Shown one piece after another: positions 6,996 through 14,944 of a DNA stretch of 23,385 nt (position 1 is its first letter; the number at the start of each line of letters is the position of its first letter). The position numbers and the translations under genes are program-made. The DNA is from JBJXHB01 sp046160725. Its GTDB lineage: Bacteria; Pseudomonadota; Gammaproteobacteria; Burkholderiales; Burkholderiaceae_C. The stretch covers positions 1-23,385 of the forward strand of contig JBJXHB010000130.1 of NCBI GenBank assembly GCA_046160725.1, written 5' to 3'. The notes beneath the pieces were generated by a model, which was given only the letters and a program-made list of their open reading frames with translations, did not search any database and had not been told where the DNA came from.

Positions 6996-8245
6996 TCACG
7001 GGCCGGTCCCCGCGGGCAGCCGTTCCAGCACATCCGTCACGCTGTCCAGCGCGGCGGCATCCGGGGCGACAGCGGCCACGTAGCGGTCCGGCCGCAGCAG
7101 CACCGCCACCACGCCGTTGGCCGCGAGCCAGCCGGTGGCCCCGGCCCCGGTCGCGGGCAGCACCCGCACGCCCTGTGTGGCCCAGCGCACCCGCGGCGCC
7201 GCGTTGGCTGCGGCCAGCACCGCCGGGTCGGCCAGCAGCACGAAGCCGTCGCCGCCGGCCTCGTCCAGGCGGCGGCCATCGGCCAGCACCGGTTGTGGAA
7301 ACACATGCCCGACCGCCGGGTGACCGCCGGCCCAGATGCCGGGGCCGAGCTGCGGCGCCGGATAACTGAAGACCTCCGGCGCGCCGGCCTTGAAGCGCGC
7401 GTCCCGGGCTCGGGCCGTGTCGGCATCGGTGGCCTGGATGATGGCGCCCAGGTCCACCGCCAGCGCGATGAAGGCACGCACATGCGGCGCGCGATCAGGC
7501 TCCAGAGGGTCGCCGGCTGCACCAGCGTCGCCGGGTCGTCGCCGGGCAGCAGCATGATCTCCCAGCGCCGGCGGTTGCCCGTCACGTTGCACAGCGTCAT
7601 CGGCCGCGCCGGGTCGCAGTGCTGCACGGTGTAGGGCGGCAGGCCGGGCACCGGTGCCTTGAGGCGCACGTCGAAGACCAGCCAGGGCTGGTGCAGGCCC
7701 AGGTCCTCCCGCGTCGCACCGATGCAGCGCCGCACCAGGGAGCGCGCACCGTCGCAACCCACCACCCAGCGCGCCCGCATGACCTGCCGGCGGCCGCTGG
7801 CACGGTCCAGCACCTGAAGCAGCGCATCGTCCGGGCCATCGGCGACGGCCGTGACCTCGTGGCCGGTCAGCAGTCGCACCTGCGGATGGCGCTGCAGCCC
7901 CTGGCGCAGCACGTGTTCCAGCTCCGGCTGGTGGAAGTAGTGGTTGGCCGCGCAGCCGTGCGGCCCGCGGGCCGGCCCGGCGGCGCGGATCAGCAGCGTC
8001 TCGCCGGCGGCGTTGTTGAAGTGCATGCCCTGCAGGCCGGGGCGGGAGATCGCCTCCACCTGGGCACGCAGGCCGGCGGTCTCGAAGACGCGCATCACCT
8101 CGCCGTCGAAGTGGATGGCCCGCGGCAGCGGGTGGATCGTGTCGTCCTTGTCCAGCACCAGCACCGACAGGCCGGCGGCACCGAGCAGATTGGCCAGCGT
8201 GGCCCCGGCCGGCCCGCAGCCGATGATGGCGACGTCGACCCGCAC
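6996..8245 (-). pseudogene. FAD-dependent monooxygenase (MhpA-like), frameshifted and internally deleted
   Basis: The upstream half (from about 8245) is a clear PHBH-type flavin monooxygenase, the class that hydroxylates phenolic rings. It has VAIIGCGPAGATLANLLG (GxGxxG), the long strand LVLDKD, GCDGARSLVRR (the DG motif), and the MhpA-like stretch PWLVFDVRLKAPVPGLPPYTVQHCDPARP…RRRWEIMLLPGDDP. After TLW (codon at 7502-7504) this frame turns into Arg/Pro-rich nonsense. The adjacent frame picks up the family's C-terminal domain (EPDRAPHVRAFIALAVDLGAII, then QLGPGIWAGGHPAVGHVFPQP…RPDRYVAA) to the stop at 6996. The segment normally between these parts, with the second FAD motif GDAAHQ.PPF.GQG…AANLAWKL, is missing in all frames, a loss of roughly 100 codons. 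The GTG at 8245 lies 8 bp after the VOC stop; an ATG at 8293 would overlap that gene. The product should be inactive. Confidence 0.85.
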
Positions 8246-8253
8246 CGGCGGGT

Positions 8254-8811
8254 TCAGGGCTCCCCCATGCGCCGCGCCATCCCGGCCCGCCATTGCGCGC
8301 GCGGCTGGAACTTCGGCCGGCTGCGGGCCTGGGCCTCGGCCTGGGCCATCACCTCGGCGTCGCTGCGGTCCAGGTCGATGGCTTCGCGCAGTGGCTGCTC
8401 GCAGTACCAGGGCGTGTCCATGAACACCTCCAGCCGGTTGCCCTCCGGATCGCGGAAGTAGATCGACACCGCGTTGCCGTGGCTGACGCAGGCCAGGTCG
8501 GTGACGTCCGGGTCCGTCGCCACGCGGTCGCGCACCGCGCGCAGCGTCGCCAGGTCCGGCACACGCAGCGAGATCTGGTTGATGACGTTGAAGCCCGGCC
8601 CGGCCGGGCGCCCGCTGGCCAGCACGATCTGGTGATGCTCGGCCGGGTCGCGACTGAGGAACACCAGCTGCACCGGCCCCAGGTCGCCGCGGTCGGTCTC
8701 GTGGAAGGCCATCACGTCCCGGTAGAAGCGCGCCATGCGCTCCAGGTCGCGGACATGGAAGCCCATGTGGCTGAACACCATGGCGTCCGGGCGGCTGAGA
8801 AGGTCGGTCAT
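8254..8811 (-). CDS. VOC family protein (extradiol-dioxygenase/glyoxalase-like)
   Basis: This 185-residue protein carries a vicinal-oxygen-chelate fold: FSHMGFHVRDLERMARFYRD at residues 13-32 opens the first module, and VINQISLRVPDLATLRAV opens the second near residue 76. DPEGNRLEVFMDTPWYCEQP at residues 121-140 carries the terminal metal-ligand glutamate (Glu128). His15 and Glu128 fit two ligands of the 2-His-1-carboxylate site of type I extradiol dioxygenases. The position of the second histidine is Gln79 (N-Q-I), so the chemistry may not be classical ring cleavage. The gene sits directly before an aromatic-hydroxylase remnant, which suggests an aromatic-compound pathway. Its stop at 8254 lies 8 bp before the preferred monooxygenase start. 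It is 34 bp downstream of the serine hydrolase stop in the same transcription direction. Confidence 0.85.
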   Translation of the reverse strand: MTDLLSRPDAMVFSHMGFHVRDLERMARFYRDVMAFHETDRGDLGPVQLVFLSRDPAEHHQIVLASGRPAGPGFNVINQISLRVPDLATLRAVRDRVATDPDVTDLACVSHGNAVSIYFRDPEGNRLEVFMDTPWYCEQPLREAIDLDRSDAEVMAQAEAQARSRPKFQPRAQWRAGMARRMGEP

Positions 8812-8845
8812 GCGGCGCTCCTGGGTGATGGCGATGCGGCGCCGG

Positions 8846-10411
8846 TCAGGGCGCCTGGTGGCGCAGCCCGATCTCCTGGATGCGCGGCGGCTGGGTCGGC
8901 GTCAGCAGCACATGGCCGGCGATGTGGCCCTGCGCACAGGGCCAGGTGAAGCGGCCGCTGAGCGCGCCGGTGGCCACCACGGCCGGGCTGGTGTCGCAGG
9001 TACCGGCCTGCTGCTGGAGCTGGGCCAGCGTGCGGGCCCAGGTGGCGGCGTCGCGGTCGAGCAGGATGTTCATCGCCAGCACGTCGCCAGCGGCCGCGAT
9101 GTCGCCGCGGCCGAAGATGGTGACGACGGCCTGGGAGGCCGACGCCAGCGCGGCCGAGACGGCTGTGGCGCGGGGCTTCAGGGCGCCCGCAGCCATGAGC
9201 TTCAGGGCCGCCTCCGCCACTGGCCGCGCCGGCCCGGAGTAGGTGCGGTTGGCAAAGGCGAACAGGCCGACACCATGCTCGGGCAGCAACATCATGTAGG
9301 AGCCGTAGCCGGGGTAGCCGCCACCGTGCGACAGGTACAGGCCCAGGTCGGCGTCGGCCACCGCGGTCAGGCCCATCGCATACACCGCCGCCCGGCGCGG
9401 CCCGACGCCTGCAGGCCCCTGGCGCCCGGGCATCAGCTCTGGAAAGTTGGAACCCTGCGCCATCTCGCGCACCGTGGCACGGCGCACCGGGCCGTTGTCC
9501 GGCGCATCGCGCGCCGGCCAGGCGTCCAGCAGGAAGGCGACCCAGCGCGCATAGTCCCGCGCGCTGGTCTGCAGCCCACCCATCGGGCTGAAGGCGCCGT
9601 GCGCCAGGTCGGGCTCGCGCTGCCAGGTGTCGTCCTGCCGGCGGTAGCCCAGGGCGCGACGCTCGGCCGGCGCGGCGTCGAAGCGGAAGCCCGACGCGTC
9701 CATGCCGAGCGGGCGCAGCAGCGTGTCGGCCACGACGTCGGCATACGGCCGCCCGGTGGCGTTGGCCACGATGCGCCCCAGCAGTGCATAGCCCAGGTTG
9801 GAATACTCCATCGCCGTGCCCGGCGGGCGGCTGAACGGCAGGCCGTCGCGCAGCAGCTGCGTGAAGGCCGCGTCCGGCAGCGGGGTCTGGTGGTCGCCCC
9901 AGGGGTCGTCGGTGACGAAACCGGCGGTGTGGTTCAGCAGGTCGCGCACGCGGATGCGCGGCGAGTCCAGCGTCGGATAGGCCCAGCCGCGCATCTCGGG
10001 CACGTAGGTCTCGGCCAGCGCATCCAGCTGCAGGCGGCCGTCGTCACGCAGCTTCAGCACCGTCATGGCCGTGATGGCCTTGGTCATCGAGGCGATGCGG
10101 AACAACGTGTCGACCGTGACCGGCCGCCGGGACTCGATGTCCTGAACGCCCAGGCCGCGCACATGCACCAGGCGACCGCCGGCCACGATGCCCCACACCA
10201 GCCCCGGGACCTGGGCGCTGGCGAGGTAGTCGGCGAACAGCGGGTCCAGGCTGCCGAGGAGCGCGGCATCCAGCGGCGCCGCAGCGGGCGCGACGGCCGG
10301 GTCGGGAAGGGCGTCGATGGGCATGGTCAAGGCGGATGTCAGGGCCAGGGCCTGCAGCGCGTGGCGCCACGCAGGTCGTTGGCATGTCGGTGGTGGGGGC
10401 GGACGCCGCAT
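8846..10411 (-). CDS. Serine hydrolase, beta-lactamase class C / EstB-like family
   Basis: From the ATG at 10411 the protein has 521 residues with a hydrophobic N-terminal signal-like segment (ALQALALTSALTMPIDALP), so it is probably exported. The class C beta-lactamase/penicillin-binding fold is shown by the nucleophile motif SMTK at residues 108-111, the YSN motif at 203-205 and HGGG at 362-365 in place of the KTG box. The block RVRDLLNHTAGF near 153-165 and the segment near residue 277 (SPMGGLQTSARDYARWVAFLL) are also family-typical. A C-terminal domain of about 100 residues follows. Members hydrolyse esters, D-amino acid amides or peptides rather than acting as true beta-lactamases; the substrate is not predictable here. 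The frame extends upstream to 10846 only as a shadow of the gamma-glutamyltransferase gene. The start lies 34 bp after that gene's stop, which suggests an operon. Confidence 0.88.
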   Translation of the reverse strand: MRRPPPPPTCQRPAWRHALQALALTSALTMPIDALPDPAVAPAAAPLDAALLGSLDPLFADYLASAQVPGLVWGIVAGGRLVHVRGLGVQDIESRRPVTVDTLFRIASMTKAITAMTVLKLRDDGRLQLDALAETYVPEMRGWAYPTLDSPRIRVRDLLNHTAGFVTDDPWGDHQTPLPDAAFTQLLRDGLPFSRPPGTAMEYSNLGYALLGRIVANATGRPYADVVADTLLRPLGMDASGFRFDAAPAERRALGYRRQDDTWQREPDLAHGAFSPMGGLQTSARDYARWVAFLLDAWPARDAPDNGPVRRATVREMAQGSNFPELMPGRQGPAGVGPRRAAVYAMGLTAVADADLGLYLSHGGGYPGYGSYMMLLPEHGVGLFAFANRTYSGPARPVAEAALKLMAAGALKPRATAVSAALASASQAVVTIFGRGDIAAAGDVLAMNILLDRDAATWARTLAQLQQQAGTCDTSPAVVATGALSGRFTWPCAQGHIAGHVLLTPTQPPRIQEIGLRHQAP

Positions 10412-10445
10412 GGCGGGCGTGAGGGTAGCGCAGGGCGAAGGGGCC

Positions 10446-12245
10446 TCAGTACCCCAGCGCCAGGCCATCGCGGCGCGGGTCCGCGGCACCCAGCCAGCCC
10501 CCGGGCACCCGCTTGATGAAGCCGGCGCCGCTGGCGATGGGCTCGACCACCACGTCGTGGCCGCGCTCGCGCAGCGCCGCGGCCAGTGCGGCGCGCGGCG
10601 TGCCCTGCTCCAGCTGCACCCGTGGCGCCAGCGCGGTCGACACATGGCCGCCGACCAGCGCCTGCGCCGGGCTGCGGTCCAGCACCAGCATCTCGACCAG
10701 CGCGCGGGCGATGTAGCCGACGATCTGGCCGCCGCCGGCCGACCCGCCCGCCAGCAGCGGCCGGCCGGCCGCGTCGAACACCACCAGCGGCGCCATCGAC
10801 GTGACGGGCCGCTTGCCCGGTGCCATCTGGTTGGGCAGCGGCGCATCGCGCCCGGGCGTGGTGACGAAGTTGGTCATCGCGTTGTTCAGCACATAGCCGT
10901 CGACCCGCACGCGGGCGCCGAAGTTCAGGTTGATCGTGGTGGAGGTGCTGGCCATGCCGCCGTCGGCATCGACCACCACGATTTGGCTGGTCTGGTCGGC
11001 GCTGGTCGCCTCGCCAGCCTCAACGCCCAGGGCGACCGTCGTGTCCGCGTCGGCCGCCTGCGACACCGCTGCTGCCGGGTTGCCATGCCGCACCGTCGCC
11101 GCCGCGCGCTGGGGGTCGATCAGCATGGCGCGCTGGCGCAGATAGGCCGGCGCCGTCAGCGCCGCCACCGGTACCGCGACCTGGTCCGGGTCGCCCACGT
11201 AGTGGCGGCGGTCGGCCTGGGCCAGCCGGCCGGCCTCTGCATACAGGTGCCAGAACGCCGGCTGCTCCAGCGCCGCGGCCGATGCCGGGGCGTTGTGTGC
11301 GTCCAGCATCTGCAGCATCTGCAGCACCGTCACGCCGCCGAAGGACGGCGGCCCCGCCAGGCAGACCCGCCAGGCCCGCAAGGGCCCGCAGGCCGGCTCG
11401 CGCTCGACGGCGCGGTAGGCCAGGATGTCCTGCTCGGTCATCAGGCTGGGGTGCGGGCCCTGGCGGACGGCCGCCACCAGCCGGGCCGCGCCGCCCTGCC
11501 GCCAGAAGCCCGCCACGCCCTGGCTGGCAATGGCCTGCAGGGTCGCGGCATAGGCCGGGTTGCGCAGCATAGTGCCCACGGGCAGCGCCTGCCCCTGGGC
11601 GTCGAAGTAGTCCGGGCGGAACGACCGGTGCAGCACCGCGCCCGGGTCGCGGGCCAGGATGCCCTGGGCATAGGCGGCCAGCGGATGGCCCTGCCGCGCC
11701 AGCTCGATGGCCGGCTCGAACAGGCGGGCCCACGGCAGCCGGCCATGGCGCCGATGGGCCAGCTCCAGGGCCATCAGCGCGCCCGGCACGCCGACGCTGC
11801 GCCCGCCGCGCTCGACGGCAGCAGCGGGCAGCGGCCGGCCATCCACATCGGTGCGCAGCGACGCGGTGGTGCGGGCCGGCGCGGCGGACAGGCCGTCGTA
11901 GCTGCGCAGGCGCTGGCCGCCGACGTCCCACACCATCATCAACAGGCCACCCCCGATGCCGGAGGACTGCGGCTCGACCAGCCCCAGCACCATCTGCGCC
12001 GCGACCGTGGCATCGATCGCGCTGCCGCCTGCCGCCAGGATGCGCAACGCGGCCTGCGTGGCCAGGGGATGGGCGGTGCTGGCCACCACCTGGCGCGGGG
12101 TCGTGGCCACGGGCGCCAGGTCTGGCGGTGCCGGCCCTGGGCCCGGCCCCAGCGCGGTGCAGGCGGCCAGCAGCCCGGCGGCCAGGGCGGCGAAAGGGGC
12201 GGCCGGCCAGGGGCGCTGACCGGGTGACACGGGTTGCGGGGTCAT
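10446..12245 (-). CDS. ggt: Gamma-glutamyltransferase, predicted lipoprotein
   Basis: The ATG at 12245 gives 599 residues, beginning with a lipoprotein signal (AALAAGLLAAC, Cys29) that would anchor the enzyme to a membrane on the periplasmic side. The enzyme cleaves the gamma-glutamyl bond of glutathione and related peptides and self-processes into large and small subunits. The processing/nucleophile threonine is Thr419 in ADQTSQIVVVD, aligned with the QTTHYSVVD of E. coli GGT. Other matches are the N-terminal 'ASTAHPLATQAALRILAAGGSAIDATVAAQMVLGLVEPQSSGIGGG' block, STTINLNFGARV, VLNNAMTNF, GKRPVTSMAP, GGSAGGGQIVGY (oxyanion glycines) and the terminal GAADPRRDGLALGY. Upstream frame extension to 13496 is a shadow of the next gene. 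It lies 74 bp after the M1-like gene, in the same row as other peptide-handling genes. Confidence 0.93.
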   Translation of the reverse strand: MTPQPVSPGQRPWPAAPFAALAAGLLAACTALGPGPGPAPPDLAPVATTPRQVVASTAHPLATQAALRILAAGGSAIDATVAAQMVLGLVEPQSSGIGGGLLMMVWDVGGQRLRSYDGLSAAPARTTASLRTDVDGRPLPAAAVERGGRSVGVPGALMALELAHRRHGRLPWARLFEPAIELARQGHPLAAYAQGILARDPGAVLHRSFRPDYFDAQGQALPVGTMLRNPAYAATLQAIASQGVAGFWRQGGAARLVAAVRQGPHPSLMTEQDILAYRAVEREPACGPLRAWRVCLAGPPSFGGVTVLQMLQMLDAHNAPASAAALEQPAFWHLYAEAGRLAQADRRHYVGDPDQVAVPVAALTAPAYLRQRAMLIDPQRAAATVRHGNPAAAVSQAADADTTVALGVEAGEATSADQTSQIVVVDADGGMASTSTTINLNFGARVRVDGYVLNNAMTNFVTTPGRDAPLPNQMAPGKRPVTSMAPLVVFDAAGRPLLAGGSAGGGQIVGYIARALVEMLVLDRSPAQALVGGHVSTALAPRVQLEQGTPRAALAAALRERGHDVVVEPIASGAGFIKRVPGGWLGAADPRRDGLALGY

Positions 12246-12319
12246 CTGGGGGCCTGGCTGTCCAAGGGACGCCTCAGGGCACGGCGCCCCGGAACGCCGG
12301 CGGATTGTCGGCCCGATGC

Positions 12320-14944
12320 TCAGCGCCGGTCCGCCAGGGCCTGGGCCAGCTGCGCCTCGTAGGCCTGTACCGCCTTCACGGCCTGCACATCGGCCGCAAG
12401 GCGCTGGCGCAACTGGGCCAGCAACGGCTGCGCGGCGGGGTCGCCCAGCGCGGCCAGCAGCCCGGCGACATAGATCACGTCGCCGCTGTCGCGCCCGCCG
12501 TCCAGCGCCACCTGCAGGCGCGCCTGCAGCATCGGCACCGCCCGTGCGCCCTGGGCCAGCGCGGCCAGTGTTCCGGCCGCGGCCAGCGGGTAGTCCCACA
12601 CCGGCGTGGCCAGGGTCCAGCGCGGGCTGGCAACGTCGCCCAGCGCAGCCATCGCAATGTCGCCAGCCCGCGGGTCGCGTGTCTCGCCCAGGCCGGCCAG
12701 GGCGCTGATCAAGCTCTGGTTCTTCCAGGACGGGTGCGCCGGCAGTCGCGCCAGCGCCGCAAAGGCGCGCGGGTCGCCGGTTCGGCCCAGGGCGATGGCG
12801 GCCGCGTTGATCACGCGGTCGCTCGGGTCGGCCAGGTGGGCCAGGTACAGGTCGGCGTGCGCCGGATCGCGGCTGTCGCCCAGCAGGCGCAGCGCGGTGG
12901 CGCGCAACCAGCTGCCCTCGTCCCGGACGACGTCCAGCAGCGTGCGGCGCAGCGCATCGCCCAGCACCGCCGCGCCATCCGGCCGCGTTGGCGCCAATAG
13001 CGTACGCAACTGGTTCAGCACGATGAAGCGCTCGCGCCACCAGCGGCCCGGCGTGCCGGCCACATCGCGAAGCGCGTCGATGATCTCGGCGCGCTCGGCC
13101 GCCGTAGCCGCCTTCCAGCGCGCCGCGACCTGCTGGCCGGCCCATTGCCGACCCATCGCATGCGGCGTCCGGCGCAGCTGCTCCAGCAGGGTGGCCAGCG
13201 GCTGCGCCTGGACCTGCTCCATCAGCCAGGCGCCGCCCGGGTCCAGCTGCAGCCAGCGCGGCGGCTGCGCCAGTGGAAAGTCGAAGCGGTTCAGGGCCTG
13301 CGGCGCCAGCCAGACCCGATGCACCGTGCCACCCAGGTCGATCTCGACATGGCCCTGGAACGGCGTGGCGCCACCCTGGGTCGGCGATGCGGCCGCGGAC
13401 AGCGCCGGCTGCGCCACCTCGACGGTCAGCCGCCCGGCCGCCGGGTCCCATCGGCTGTCGACCTCGAAGCGTGGATGGCCGGCCCCGTACACCCACTGCT
13501 GGAAGAACCAGCCCAGGTCGCGCCCGGCCTCGGCCTGCACCGCCTGCTGCAGAGCCGCCGTGCAGGCCGGCCGGCCGGCGTTGTCGCGCAGGTAGCGCTG
13601 CAGGCTGCGCACGAAGGCCTCATGCCCGATCTCGTGCCGCAGCAGGTGCAGCACCGCGGAGCCGCGGGCGGTCGGCGTCAGCCCGGCGGCAAAGGCGCGG
13701 GGGTCGTCCAGTTGCGCCGGCACCAGTGGCGGCGTCTCGCCCCGGGCCGCGGCCTGGTCGGCGGCCAGCGCGTACAGGCTCAACTCCGCGGCCCCATGGA
13801 CATGCCCGTTGAACAGCGCCGCCGCATAGCGCGCGATGCCGCGCTCCAGCCAGGTGTGGCGCCCGTCGCAGGCGCTGACCAGGCCGCCGAACCACTGGTT
13901 CGCCAGGGTCTCGGCCTGCAGCAGGTCCCACAGGTACAGGAAGTCGGCGTGCACGCCGCAGTCGTCGACCATGGTTTCGCTCTGCACCGCCAGCGCCTGG
14001 GCGGCATGGCCCCAGGGGTGGTCCTGCACGAAGACCTGCGCAAAGTGGCGCTGCGGCAAGGGCTGGCCGGCCAGCTGCGCCATGAACTGCAGCGTCTGTG
14101 GCAGGCGCTCCACGCTGGCCGCTGTCGCGGCCGCCTCGTCGGGATAGCTCCAGCTCATCAGCTGCAGGTCATCGGCGCGCTGCGGGATCTCGACGAACTC
14201 GCCCACCACGAAACCCAGGCGCTGTGCGGTGTGGCCGGCCGCGCTGCGGTAGCGGTAGCGCCGCAGCCCATCGGGCAGGCTCTGCACCGCCTGCGGCTCG
14301 CCGCTGGCCACGGCCACCAGGGAGCGCTCCACCGTCAGCGCGATCTCGCTGCTGAAACGCGGCACCGGGCCTGCGGTCGACAGCACCGGCAGCGGCAGCC
14401 ACCAGTGCTGGCTGCCGGGCTCGCCGCTGGCCCAGACCTGGCGGCGCTTGCGTGGATCGGCGCCGGTCGGCTCGAACCAGCGCAGGCCGACCCCGCTGCT
14501 GCCCCACAGGGCGTTCGGGTCCGCGCCCTGGGCATGGCGGCTGCGATAGGTGATGCGCAAGGTCAGCGGCGTACCAGTGGGCCGGTCGTGCCCGAGTTCC
14601 ACGTGCAGCCGGCCGGCATCGCCCGCGCCCTCGGCGCGATGGGCCAGCGCGCGACCATCGCCGTCGTGCACCGACGCCACGTCCAGCTCGGCCGCCTGCA
14701 GTTGCAGCCGCCGGCCCGCCTGCCGCGTCTGCAGCGTCAGCGTGGCCACGCCCATCAACTGCCGGCGGGCCCAGTCCAGGCGCAGGTCCAGCGCCACGTG
14801 CCGGAGGTCCGCCATGACGTCGGCGCCGGAGGGCTGCGCCGCGGCCGGCACCGCCCCGCACAGTGCGCAGGCCGCCACCAGGCTGGCCAGCCCGCGCCGC
14901 CCGGATGCCACGGCGGCCTCGGCATGCTCGTCACGCTCATGCAT
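12320..14944 (-). CDS. M1-peptidase-fold protein with all catalytic motifs replaced (probable pseudoenzyme)
   Basis: The ATG at 14944 gives 874 residues with a good signal peptide (GLASLVAACALCGAVPAAAQ), so the protein is probably periplasmic. The layout follows M1 aminopeptidases: an N-terminal beta domain (SSGVGLRWFEPTGADPRKRRQVWASGEPGSQHWWLP), a catalytic-type domain and a C-terminal HEAT-like region (about residues 690-870). The signature WFG is kept (NQWFGG, residues 349-354), yet the zinc motif HEXXH is ETLAN at 345-349, and the third ligand in WLNEGFA is Arg368 in WLERGIA. The GAMEN region reads HAAQA, and the catalytic Tyr of YxKGA is replaced in TARGSAV. Fold-determining neighbours (VLHLLR, LGWFFQQWVYGAGHPRFEV) remain, so this is not random decay. 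The frame is intact. Its first codons overlap the regulator gene's stop by 8 bases. It may bind peptides or act as a scaffold. Confidence 0.85.
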   Translation of the reverse strand: MHERDEHAEAAVASGRRGLASLVAACALCGAVPAAAQPSGADVMADLRHVALDLRLDWARRQLMGVATLTLQTRQAGRRLQLQAAELDVASVHDGDGRALAHRAEGAGDAGRLHVELGHDRPTGTPLTLRITYRSRHAQGADPNALWGSSGVGLRWFEPTGADPRKRRQVWASGEPGSQHWWLPLPVLSTAGPVPRFSSEIALTVERSLVAVASGEPQAVQSLPDGLRRYRYRSAAGHTAQRLGFVVGEFVEIPQRADDLQLMSWSYPDEAAATAASVERLPQTLQFMAQLAGQPLPQRHFAQVFVQDHPWGHAAQALAVQSETMVDDCGVHADFLYLWDLLQAETLANQWFGGLVSACDGRHTWLERGIARYAAALFNGHVHGAAELSLYALAADQAAARGETPPLVPAQLDDPRAFAAGLTPTARGSAVLHLLRHEIGHEAFVRSLQRYLRDNAGRPACTAALQQAVQAEAGRDLGWFFQQWVYGAGHPRFEVDSRWDPAAGRLTVEVAQPALSAAASPTQGGATPFQGHVEIDLGGTVHRVWLAPQALNRFDFPLAQPPRWLQLDPGGAWLMEQVQAQPLATLLEQLRRTPHAMGRQWAGQQVAARWKAATAAERAEIIDALRDVAGTPGRWWRERFIVLNQLRTLLAPTRPDGAAVLGDALRRTLLDVVRDEGSWLRATALRLLGDSRDPAHADLYLAHLADPSDRVINAAAIALGRTGDPRAFAALARLPAHPSWKNQSLISALAGLGETRDPRAGDIAMAALGDVASPRWTLATPVWDYPLAAAGTLAALAQGARAVPMLQARLQVALDGGRDSGDVIYVAGLLAALGDPAAQPLLAQLRQRLAADVQAVKAVQAYEAQLAQALADRR

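Noticed and set aside
6779..7033. Minus-strand frame with a TWLT/AWLT repeated peptide
   Set aside because: The repeat is only the translation of the 12-bp tandem array. The frame overlaps the ends of two genes, has no ribosome-binding site and no recognisable domain.
8735..12227. Long plus-strand frames opposite the serine hydrolase and gamma-glutamyltransferase
   Set aside because: Composition is Gln/His/Arg/Gly-rich without domains, whereas the minus strand has full catalytic motifs. These are shadows.
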